A stretch of DNA of 64,000 nucleotides from positions 87,129,093 through 87,193,092 of the forward strand of contig CM056724.1 of the NCBI GenBank assembly GCA_029844215.1. The letters are read 5' to 3'. Under the pieces are notes generated by a model that saw only the letters and a program-made list of their open reading frames with translations, was not told the origin of the DNA and ran no database searches. Every line of letters begins with the position of its first letter. The first letter of the stretch is position 1. Below, piece by piece: positions 34,253-45,447 of the stretch. The position numbers were made by a program, and so were the translations under genes. The stretch comes from Przewalskia tangutica (Eukaryota; Streptophyta; Magnoliopsida; Solanales; Solanaceae).

Positions 34253-35118
34253 TCAAAAGAATCGAAATATACCTGTAACCCCGTGCGATGTTGTCTCTTG
34301 ATCCTGCCTAGTAGCCACGACAACTATGCGGTTCGAAGGACCGCCAGAACTATAAACTCCACCCTGACCTCTACCACGGCTGGATGACAACTGAATACTC
34401 CGCCCTGGGGGGCGCACAACTATAGAGGAAAAGGAACCAACCACCGACCTCATAGGCTGAGCCACCTCACCAGTGCTCTTTCTAAAAGGACATTCCCTAT
34501 GCATACGGCCCGGACGACCACAAAAAAAACAAACACCTGTGCCAAAACGGAATTTCCCCAAATGACTCTTACTACATCGGAAACACTGAGGAATAAGTGG
34601 CCTTGACTGAGAAAATCCTCTGCTTCTCTGAAAACCTCGAACCTTGGAGCTCGGACAGGCTCCTAAATACCTTGTGGGGTCCAATCTCCCTCCTATGAGC
34701 TGCGGGGTATGTCCTGGGTAGGCTGGGACGAATATCTCACTCGCTGCTGACGCTGCTCGTCCAAAAACTCACCGGGATAACCAACCGGTCTAGCCCTCTT
34801 ACGCTGATTTCCGCGTTGGCCTTCTATCCTCTGTACACCTGTCTGTACTGGCCGAATAACCTCTTGCTGATGAAACTTCATCACTGCTATCTTGGTCAAT
34901 AACATAACTGCTTTCCTTATGACCCTATAGTCTTCCCCTAACTGAGAAACTGGAGGCTCTTATGCTGAGGCCTCAAAACCTGGAGCAGAAGAACTCGCCG
35001 ACTGCGACACAATATCCGGTATATCCTGGGCATGATCCCTATCAACTCTCTAAGTCTGACTGGTAGCTCATGCTACTGTTTTGCCCTTCTGGGCAACTGT
35101 TGCCTTCCTTGGAGGCAT
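34253..35118 (-). pseudogene. Gypsy F gag remnant with zinc knuckle
   Basis: Read from ATG at 35118 the start is MPPRKATVAQKGKTVA with a stop soon after. The C-terminal half at 34253..34684 holds a CCHC knuckle, CFFCGRPGRMHREC, in an Arg/Ser/Gly-rich context. The middle of gag is largely missing. Gag of this class packages element RNA. The element is non-autonomous because no pol domains remain. Confidence 0.75.
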
Positions 35119-35308
35119 AGTTGTAACACAATAATACGTCAGAGAGGGATTATCTTAATAATACAACTCTATGGCACGATCTCAGAGTGAGAAGAATAGA
35201 AACCAAATCCTAAATGTCATATGGCCTCCTGTTTATGGGTGTGGCGCGTAACACACCGATAATCAAGACTCTACTAGACACGGTCTGTAGACATTCTGAG
35301 GACTGACT

Positions 35309-35320
35309 GCTCTGATACCA
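35309..35320 (-). promoter_or_regulatory. Gypsy F primer-binding site
   Basis: Minus strand TGGTATCAGAGC, three bases from the LTR end at 35324. Confidence 0.85.
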
Positions 35321-35323
35321 CTC

Positions 35324-38300
35324 TGTTACGACCCGAACCCCGGGCCCGTGACTAGTGCCTTACCTGGGCACCCTTCTACCTAAATGACACAAGTAAACCG
35401 CAGAACTAAAATAACACCTCGTTCTTTTTTTTAAAGAAAAACCAATGAACATGCAAAGGCAAAGCCGACAAGGATTCCATATATATATATAATCAAAAAG
35501 CACTACACTGTACACGAGTCCAATCCCACATATGAATACAGACCTCTAAGAGTTTTACTGAACTATGACGGGACAAGGCCCCGCCGTACCCATAACTGTA
35601 CAAAAGCCTGTAATGAAGGATCTATACCAAAATGATAAGCTCCCGAACAAATGGAGTTGTCCAAAAACTCTGAGCAAGGGTCCTACACTTGCAGATCACC
35701 AAACTGCGTACCTAAACCTGCGACATGAACGCAGCCCCTCGGAGAAAAGGGGTTAGTACGAAGAATGTACCGAGTATATGAAACAATAAATATTGTAAAG
35801 GAGATCACACAGTCCAAATATAACAGGAAGCAAGTATGATAACTCAAAACAACAGCACACTGAACCTTGCAAACATGAGAGTAATGCAATCATCTTTACC
35901 CTTTAAGTTATGTTTTTAACAATGAGACTAAATGTTCCACTTTAAGTCATGAACACACTGCACCCTTTCATGAATGAAATCACTACCGTTTCAAAACATG
36001 AAGGTCGTGCCAGTGCTAGGGTCATCCACCCTCTGAATTATTATGCAACCTATCATAGGACTATTTCACCCGCAAGAGACTATTTCACTCGCATAGGTCA
36101 TGTGAACCCGCAATGAGCATCGGTACACGATACTCACATCACGAATAGCTAGTCCATGGATTATATCTCGGGATTTGAACCCTCCCGAGTCTTTTAGACC
36201 CTCCGTGAGTGTGTACCACTCACACCATGGGAGCTACTCCATGATATCTCTTGAACCATGTTGCCGGCCCTTTATGGAGGGACGCGGAGATGTGGAAATA
36301 CGACACTTGCACTAATGTCTATATGAGCAACTCATATGCAAGCAAACCATCTTTGACCCTTATTTATAAAATGAATAAACCATCATTTTAGCAAACCAAG
36401 ACAATACCATGCCTTTCCTTTTTACACAAACCAAGACAATACCATGCCTTCCCTTTTTAACAAACCAAGACAATTACCATGCCTTCTTTTTTTAACAAAC
36501 CAAGACAATTACCATTTAAGCAAGCCAAAGTACTATCAAGGCACAATTAGAATAATTCTCATTTAAGCAAGCCAAAGTACTATCAAGGCACAATTAGAAT
36601 AAGTCTCATTTAAGCAAGCCAAAGTACTATCAAGGCAATAGAATAATTCTCATTTAAACAAGTCAAAGTACTACGTACGTCCGTCGCACGTTCTTTACCT
36701 TTTTCATAAAATCCCAAGGCCCTAGCCTTGCAACATCAAGTTACATATTCTTCAAATTAAGTGTCTTACACTCTTTATACTCTAGTCACTTCTTTTATGT
36801 ACTACAATGAAGCCAAGTTCATTTATGACCCCTAATACACTAACACTCGTAGTATCAAGCCACTTCTATTTTTTTCAAATCAAACTACACTTTTAAAACT
36901 TCAATTCAAGGTTTTGAAATCAAGTAGCTTCTACTTCTAAATCCCAAGTAACTCACACCTTTAAAACAAGTTACTTCTCTTTAAATCATGTCATTTCTCC
37001 TCTTTTAAATCAATTAAGTAAATCACTCCTTTGACTCCCCTAAAGCCGTTAAAACTAACTTCCCATAAAGCCATTATAACAACCTTTAGGTTTTGGAAAT
37101 AAGTCACTATCTAAGAGATTAGGAACCACTTCTTTTTTTTAAGACTCTAAGTACTTTAAGTAAAACAACTTTCACTTTTGAAAATTCAAATATTATCAAG
37201 GGAATGGATTATAACAACTTCTAATTTAAACATCCAAAGTACAATCAAGGAAGTATATAGAACAACTTCTATATTAGGAAATCCAAGTACAATCACGAGA
37301 TAAATCATTTAAGGAGTAGGATTTACTTACTTTACAATAAGGAATCATGCTAGAAGAAGAGGAGATAGTTCACATACCTTTTCGGCTTAATCCACACGCT
37401 AAGTCGAATATGCCGCACGTAGAATTGTCAACCTATAATGATCACAACACGACTATCAACTTCTAGTTTCTAACGTAGAATGATACTAAGTATAAGGTCT
37501 CTTATTCTACGGAAAATTGGGCAGCACTTCCTTTGTTTCTACGTACTTTTCCACCTTTTTCCAAGGCCCAAAATAAACAACCAATACGCCACATTTGAGG
37601 CACAACCAACAGCTAACCAAAGGGGATTACACCCCTAACATAACGTGTAAAATTCTGCCCCACAATTCATATAAAACAGTCCAATATTTTTAAGGGCATT
37701 CGACCACAACAACAACAAATCCTAAGTCCTTCTCCTTAATTCCTTTTCAATCTAAGTTGTTAAGTCTAACATGTCATATAGTCACAACTAGTTGTAACAA
37801 TAATAATCCCTTATATAGCTAGCATACGACGATTGTAACTATCGACCTATTTGAATTACAATTTCAAGGGATAAACATGCTAGTTTCGGATTTGCTTCCA
37901 AATATTCCATAATACTTATCAATCTCCATTATATATCTCATTCTTGCTAATATATATAACTACAACAACATGTAATCTTTAATCACTAAGACGACAAGAT
38001 TGTTACCTTGATAAGCCCAAAAATAACTCCAAGATTCAAAGTCGCTCCTTAGCAACTTAGCTCCTTTCCTTCACGCTCCAATCCGCTATTTGAAGCCCTT
38101 AGAAGTTCATAAACAACTTCCCTTTAATTTCCAATCAAAACCTATGAAAACAACTTAGGTTTTCATCTTGCGACTCATGTAAAAACGTAGCTTTTTCGGG
38201 ATCTTTGTATTGAGATATCCTTATAATACCCCTAGGAACCTTGGGTTTAAGTATTGTGAATTATGAACAACAAACGAAAAAACAAAATTGTGTGGAGATG

Positions 38301-38703
38301 GCACAAACCCGAGAGCTCCTCTTCTCTTGCTCAAGTTTCTCAAATTTTTTCTAAGTGTGGAGACTTGTCTTGCTACTAGGATGAATATATAAAAAAATGT
38401 AGGGTCAAGATTAAAACACTTGTGGGGTTTGGATGAAGAAGATTAAAATATCAAGTGTCAAGTGGGCTTATTGACTTGGTCAACAATGTCAAGCCTTGGC
38501 TTTCAAGACTTGACAAATTGGCCTTGTCCATTTCGTCGAAGCCCATAGAGTGGGGGTGACACGTGTCACCCTCCCATTCGTCCATAGTATTTCGTTTCCC
38601 GACATTTCCATAATTCCGGTAAATTATACGAGTCTCAAATCTTAAAGTCCTGCTTTCTTACGTACGTTCTTATATACATGTCCTGGAATCATGGGGTGTA
38701 ACA
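35324..38703 (-). mobile_element. Gypsy F 5' LTR (3.4 kb)
   Basis: Left end TGTTACGACCCG next to the primer site, right end ATGGGGTGTAACA joining copia D sequence at 38704. It carries the GCGTTCATG module near 35725, a GTACG-type motif near 36672, a version of the CGTGTAA palindrome near 37620..37665 and tandem arrays at 36398..36665. The last 1,010 bp equals the remaining 3' LTR at 28672..29681. Confidence 0.88.
36398..36665 (-). repeat. Two adjacent minisatellites in LTR F (about 36-bp and 47-bp units)
   Basis: First, about four copies of a unit with AACCAAGACAATACCATGCC and a T-run (36398..36520). Then about three to four copies of a unit with AAGCAAGCCAAAGTACTATC and AAGGCACAATTAG (36520..36665). 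Confidence 0.8.
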
Positions 38704-40500
38704 AGAAATCTATTGATTGATTTTTCCAATTTGATCCACACGTCATTTTGTAGACATTGTAGACTGTCCTGGACCAGTGTTGCCCAGAATGTTGGTGACA
38801 TTTCTGGCAACATTTTCACTTTCAACTTCCTTCTTCTATGGAAAGTCGATGACTATGTCCTTGCTTCTCAAAATTACTTTATTTACAATGTAAAGCTTAG
38901 GAGCCTTCCTTAAAGTGTCTTCTCTTTTAGGCTCAAAGCCTTGGGTAGTTAATACTTTGTAGATCAAAGAGGAAAAAGAAATATTGAAGTTGATTCTTTC
39001 TTAGCCAAGTTGGCAATTTGATGAAATGTCATTTTTCACAAATCAAATTTCAAACCTTTATCAATTTTATACAACAGTGTGGCTTATTCAGATGTCATAA
39101 TTGACTAATTCATTTAAGGAAGCCAATTGTTAATAACAATTTTGTGGAGGGTGGAAACAGAGTTATTAGTTTGGAGGTCGGACATCTAGGGATCCACTTC
39201 TTCATTATACCTCTAGTGATATTCAATCACTCCATCCCTATTGTCTATAACATGTTCTGCTTCTCTAACATTATCTCCAGCATCTAGTCTAATACATTTA
39301 TTTAAAATACAAGGTGTAAACAGATAGACCTTGTTGTAGAGATATACCTTCTCAAATTTCTTTGAAGAGTCATTCTCTATAACAGGGCTCAGATTAGCGT
39401 AAAACATCTTTACTATATTATCAACATACGGTCCTTTTTCAGTGACAGATCCTAGGAGTTGTCTGTCCTTTAAGAATTCTACCAGTCCATATTCAGTACA
39501 AGAGGCAATATCTATTACTTTCTCAGGCATGATTACTCTATTCTTGTAATAGTCTCACATATCATAGTTAGTTTTAAAATAGAATTTATCTGAGTAAGCA
39601 GATACCTCAAAGTCTGAATCTGTGGATTCAGTACTACTGGAGGATGTTGTAGCTTGTGCTTCTTCCGATATTGGTTGAAATATTACTTGTTATGTTATGG
39701 CATCAGTGACAACATTTAGAGCAGCACTCGCTTTGCAGGTTTGGGAACTCCATTTGGAAAGAATTATTTTAAAGAAGTGTCATCTGGGATTTCCCTTTCT
39801 TGAGGCACATTTGGCTACAGTGAAGTAGATAGTTCTTCTTCACTCTCCTCTATCGAATGCACATAGTCTGTATCTTCACTTGCACCGCTTCAGTAAGAGG
39901 GTATAGCTGTTTCAAATCTATACCTTTTGTTACTTGGTCCTTCTTGGATTGTTTTCTCAGAAACTCTACTCGATCGACGAGTATGGAAGGTAAATGACTT
40001 TGGCCTTTTACCCAAATATGAAAAATCAACAGTTTCATCAACATCTATAGGGTTATTATCATCTCCAGGATAGCTAATATCTAAAGGTTCATCAAAACCT
40101 TTAAACATTATTGTTGTACATGTGTTTTCTGGTAGATTTGAGGAAGGGGGTGGCTATTCTATTTGTTGGAGATCATTGTGCTTGGAATCCTCTGTATTCA
40201 TTGGAGGGTTTGTATTCATTAGAGTGTTGGAGTGGATGTTGGATGACATTTGAACTGACATAGGTGATGTTTCCATTTTTTGGTGAAAATTTGGGAGAGG
40301 ATTTTGAGAAGTTAGGGTTTCTGATGAAATTGGAGTTTGGTTTGGTGATTCTATCGGGTAGGTAGATGTATACCCGATGTGATTTTTCCTCCCATTTTTA
40401 TTTTTATTTTACGGGAACATCATAAATGATAAAATAATAGTAAATGAGAGGAATATTTATATACATGGCAAGATGTTTCTTAGCAACAAAATACCTTATT
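38704..40500 (-). pseudogene. Copia D extra 3' ORF (plant transposon-protein-like), truncated
   Basis: Inverted counterpart of 25943..27690 in copia E. The best piece, 39213..39530, contains LLGSVTEKGPYVDNIVKMFY and KKFEKVYLYNKVYLF; 39850..40108 has the acidic DEPLDISYPGDDNNPIDVDE stretch. Several stops interrupt it, and its C-terminus is cut by gypsy F at 38703. Two copies sharing the same layout support this being a genuine part of the element family rather than a chance frame. Confidence 0.6.
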
Positions 40501-40739
40501 AGACGACACAAGTATATTGATCCCACAAGAATTTTCAGATTTGGCAACAAATCAAGACACGTTTTATATGCATTTTATGATTTTTGACCACTGGACCAAT
40601 GTAACATTCTTCATCATGCTTGTCTGACCAAAAGTTTGCACCATACAACAACAATAATCAGTTAGTGATATAACATAGGTAAATGTCACTCGAAATGTTA
40701 GACATATTTCAACCGACATTCACCAAAAATGTCCTTTTA

Positions 40740-42460
40740 GAGATTATAAAGACCAAAATATTTCTTCAAACTAGAAAATCTCTCATGGTCCAAAGCTTTT
40801 GTAAAAATATTAGCTAGTTGATGAAGACTATCAACATGTTCAATTTGAACTAGCTATTTTTTTTAACTAAATCTATTAAAAAGTGATGTCTAATATCAAT
40901 ATGTTTTGTACGTGAGTGCTGAACTGAATTTTTGGAAATATTTATAGCACTCAAATTATTACAGTACAAAATCAAAATGTTGCTAGTAAATTCATAGTCG
41001 TCTAACATGTGTCGTAGCCATATTAATTGAGAGCAACAACTTCCAGTTGCTACATATCCAGATTTAGCAGTTGAAAGTGAGACACAGTTTTATTTACGAC
41101 TATACCATGAAACAAGGTTATTGCCAAGATAAAAACATCATCCACTTATACTTTTTCTATCATACACATATTCAACCCAATCTGAGTCACTGAATCCTAT
41201 TAAGTTAGGATTAATGTCTTTGAAATATCAGATTCCCAACTCACATGTGCCAGCAACATATCAAATAATACGTTTCATGACATTTAAGTGGGACATTTTG
41301 AGGCAGGCTTGAAAATGTGCACAAACACTAAACATAATCTATGGGCGACTAAAATTAAGATAAAAAAGGCTACCTATCATAGATCGATGTAATGTTGGGT
41401 TGAACTTTTCACCAATATTATCCTTACATACCTTCTCAGATGAACCCATTGGCGTTTTCATCTGTTTAGCGTTCTCCAAACCAAATCTTTTAACTAGATT
41501 ATTGATATATTTACTCTGTGAGATGAAAATTTCATCTTCACTTTACTTTATCTGCAAGCCTAGGAAAAAAATTAATTCTCCAATCATGCTCATTTCAAAT
41601 GTCGTTGACATAACTTCAACAAATGAATTTATGTACTACTGTGAAGTAGATCCAAAGACTAAGTCATCCACATAGATTTGAGCAATTATAATATATATAC
41701 CATGTCATTTAATAAATAAAGTACGATCAGCTTCGCCATGATTAAAACCAAATTCAAGAAGAAAGTTAATTAAATGACCATAGCATGCACGAGAGGTTTA
41801 TTTCAACCCATACAAAGCCTTTTTAAGCTTGTACACATAGTGTGGATGGTAGGGATCTTCAAATCCTTTTGGTTGTTCAACATATACCTCCTTGTTTAGA
41901 TAACCATTTAAGAAGGCACATTTTTACATCCATTTGGTGTAAAGTAATTTTCAGACAACAAGCAATAGCAAATAAAAGTTTAATCGACTCGATTCTAGCT
42001 ACATGTGCGAAGGTTTCATCAAAATCAATTCCTTCAACCTTCGTATAACCTTGTGCAACTATACGTGCTTTGTTTCTAACAACTGTTCCCGATTCGTCTG
42101 ATTTATTTTTAAAAATTCACTTAGTTCTAATTACATTTGTATTATTTGGACGTGGAATTAAGTCCCAAAATTCATTTCGAGAAAATTGCTCAAGCTCCTC
42201 TTGCATTGCTTCTATCTAGAAATTATCTTTAAGTGCTTCTACAACATTGTTTGGTTCTAATGTAGATATAAAATAAGAAAGACTAACCTATTAGTATATG
42301 GTTGACATACACACACATCTTACCATTTATCTATAGTTGAGTGGTTCTTTGCCTCTTGTTCTAACTCCTTAAAAACTCCCCTATCACTTGGCCCATTGGA
42401 TAATTCTTCCTAATCCTCGATGAGGGTCCCTACGAGCTTGGTCTAGCAATTCAGCACTTG
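40740..42460 (-). pseudogene. Copia D reverse transcriptase and RNase H
   Basis: The minus strand encodes, with many stops, KKALYGLK and the catalytic YVDD (codons at 41663..41674) within QIYVDDLVFGSTSQ. RNase H pieces at 40740..41100 include SKSGYVATGSCCSQLIWL-type sequence and HMLDDYEFTS. The pieces are syntenic with the end of copia E. The polyprotein is inactive. Confidence 0.8.
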
Positions 42461-42662
42461 ACTCCCTTTGTGGCCTCTATTCTTGTTTCGGATTTTGCTT
42501 CAGGTGTAGCAATATTTGTGGCAACATCCGATTCTTTTATATTCTGTGGACTTTCCACTGTATCTATAATGTTATTTTCAATAGTTTTTAAAGAAATATC
42601 ATATAGATCATCAAAGATAAATTTATAGACTCTTGTACAGTTCTGGATCTCAGATTGTATAC

Positions 42663-43560
42663 TCAATAAGCATGACTATTTTGTGAATAGCCAAGAAAAA
42701 TTTCTTTATCACTCTTAGAGTCAAATTTTTCCAAATGATCAATGTCATTTAAAATATAACAAACACACCCAAAAACATAAATGTAACGCAAGTTTGGTTT
42801 CTTTCCATTTATAATCTCATAGGGTGTCATCTTCGTTCCTGACCTTAAATAGACTCTATTAGCGATGTGATTAGCAGTATTCAAGGCCTCATAAACGTTT
42901 TGACAAATGCTTAGAACTAAGCATCACTTTATCCATTTCTTGCAATGTCCTATTCTTCTGTTCTGCAACTCCATGTTGTTAAGGAGTTTTGAGGGCAAAA
43001 AACTCATAGAAAAATCCTTTTTTCTCATAAAAATTTGTGAATGAACTATTTCAAATTCTTTTTCATGGTCGGATCTAATCCGAAAAATAGGAAAATAGAA
43101 TAAATTTCTAATTCTAGAGTGCAAGATTTTAAACATGTCAAACGTTTGTGATTTTTCTTTCAAAAAATATATCTAAGAATATCTACAATAATCATCTACT
43201 ATCACAAAGGAATACCTCATGTCTCCTAAACTGTCTACTTCAATTGGACCCATTAAATCCATATGTAGCAATTGAAAACAGTGAGACGTGCCTGAATGTT
43301 GTCCATCATGTTGGACATAATTATGAGAGACACGGGTTTGCTTACCTTTCAAACAATTTTCACAAACAGTTTTACCTTTATGGCTAAGTTTGGGTATGCC
43401 TCTAACCGCTTCATATGAGACCAATTTTTCTGTATTGCGGTAGTTGACATGCCCTAACTTTTGATGCGATAGTGTTGTGTCATCGACTTTAACATTATTG
43501 TATGTTTCTTGTCTTACAACAAGATAACAATTGTCACATGTTCTTGTACCTGTCATGACA
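42663..43560 (-). pseudogene. Copia D integrase
   Basis: 43173..43556 has the pre-integrase zinc-binding region (LSHQKLGHVNYRN, CENCLKGKQTR) and the first catalytic acidic site in LLHMDLMGPIEVDSLGDMRY with FVIVDDYCRY. 42924..43163 has the second acidic site in RSDHEKEFE. 42663..42884 holds the conserved C-terminal TPYEIINGKKPNLRYIYVFGC. Frameshifts lie between the pieces. Confidence 0.85.
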
Positions 43561-43631
43561 CGTATATTTGCTTCATTCGTAACGTTACAGTCATTCTTAT
43601 TAAATTTTACCTCAAGATCGTCATCACATAG

Positions 43632-44102
43632 TTAACTAATACTAATCAAATAAGCTATTAAACGCTCAACGTGTAAGATATTTCTTAAGGCTGGAAATCC
43701 AGGAACATCCAAGATCTCTTTTCCAATTATTTTATTTTTACTGTCACTTCCATAAGTCATGTTTCCTCCATTTAATGACTCAAAGTTCTTTAGAAAACTT
43801 TTTGTACATGTCATGTGGCGAGAACATCCACTATCAAAGTACAAATAACCTGAAATGTTGGTTCTTAATGCAATTATAGCAACATTACATGTTACATCTT
43901 TTTTAGGAGCCCAAATTCTCTTAAAACATCTTTTACCTTTTGGATCAGAAATGTTGCTTCGAATGTTATCTGTAATGTTGGACAACATTTTGCTCACAGA
44001 ATTTTGAAGTTTGAAACAGTCTGGTTTTAAGTGTCCAGGGGAGTTACAATGATGACACACAAACTTCATATTCTTTGACTTATATGAGAACCTACTATTC
44101 AT
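43632..44102 (-). pseudogene. Copia D gag zinc knuckle 2 and protease
   Basis: Starts with a CCHC knuckle, CHHCNSPGHLKPDC, then the aspartic protease site in YLYFDSGCSRHMTCTKSFL (DSGCSRHM is characteristic of Sirevirus-like copia) and GNMTYGSDSKNKIIGKE. A stop ends the frame after LISIS. Confidence 0.85.
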
Positions 44103-44147
44103 CCCTTTTTCTTTTACAAAATATATTTTCTCATTTTATCAAAGCGA

Positions 44148-45447
44148 TTAGATCATATAGTTCGTACCCAATTCCTGCATGTGAATGTTTACTAAAATTG
44201 AGTATCTCATCCATTTCGAAAATCCAGAGTTTAGCTTACGGAAGGTTGCTTCAGCTAGATTCAATTTTTCACGGATCTTACCAAATTCAATATCTTTTTT
44301 GTTAAGTGCAACCTCAAGTCGGATTATCATGTCTTTTAATACTAAATTCTCATGAGTTAAAGATTTTACCTTTTTGTCAAGTTGTTTGGATTCTATGATT
44401 AAGGATTTACAAATACTTTGTAATTCATTAATCATATCATCTTTGCATTCAACTTGATCCATACAATTAGTCTCACTAACAGAAATAGAACCACTAAAGA
44501 AATTAACATCAGAATAGTTAAAGAATTCATACCTTTCAGATGTCGCTGAAGATGTTGATATTACTGCTGATGTTGGAGCAAATGTCATGGCATCTGAGAC
44601 AACATTATATACGACATATTTATTCTCCGATAGAGATTATTCAAAAATAGTGACCAACATTTCTTGTGTTTCAATTTCACGATCTTCTTCATCTTCTCCT
44701 TCATCATCACTAAGAGAAACTCATAGGTTCTTAACAAATTTTCTAAGATTGTTTGCACATTCATTAGCATAGTTACCCCAACCCGAACATGCATGACACT
44801 GCACAGACTCAAGTTATTGGGATCAAATTTGGTACGATCTGAGTTGGTTCTTCTTAGTTGATTTCCTTTTTATACATTTGGAAGGAAACTAGTGGGCTTT
44901 TGATTGAAGACTTGGTTTTGGTGTTTTTTAGATTTAGATTGATTTCTTTCATTATTGAACTTCCCCACCATCGAATTGTATTTTTGAGTGAGTAAAGCAA
45001 CATTTTTGTCATCACCAATTTCTTCAAGATTCTCATCTTCTTTTTCGATTTGACTCTCCGAGGTTTGAACTTGAAGTGACACATTCTTGATTTTATACAA
45101 TTCCTTTTGATTCTCAATGGTCATCTCATAAGTTTTGACAATGCCCATCAAGGTATGAAGATTCATTGTGGCAAGATTGTGAGCTTCTTCAATAGCACAA
45201 ATCTTTAAATTGAACTTTTCAGGAAGAGAACGGAAAGCCTTTTAAACAAGTTGAGTGTTGATTAATGGTTCACCAAGCACTTGACATTCATTTGAGATGT
45301 CAATCAACTTTTCAAAATAATATTTAATATTATTCACTTCTTTCATCCTTAAACGTTCATATTTACTCATGAGCATGCATATCTTTGTTAGACGAACACT
45401 TGAGCTACCTTCATAATGAATTTGTAAGGTATCTCATGCATCCTTAG
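44148..45447 (-). pseudogene. Copia D gag, central and C-terminal part
   Basis: Includes AHNLATMNLHTLMGIVKTYEM (44870..45200), a Lys/Gln-rich region, a first zinc knuckle decayed to CHACSGWGNYANEC (44757..44798, His replaced by Asn), and a predicted coiled coil (44148..44500: KSLTHENLVLKDMIIRLEVA). Two knuckles separated by a coiled-coil region is Sirevirus-like. It is interrupted at 45447 by gypsy C; gag resumes at 55172. Confidence 0.75.
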
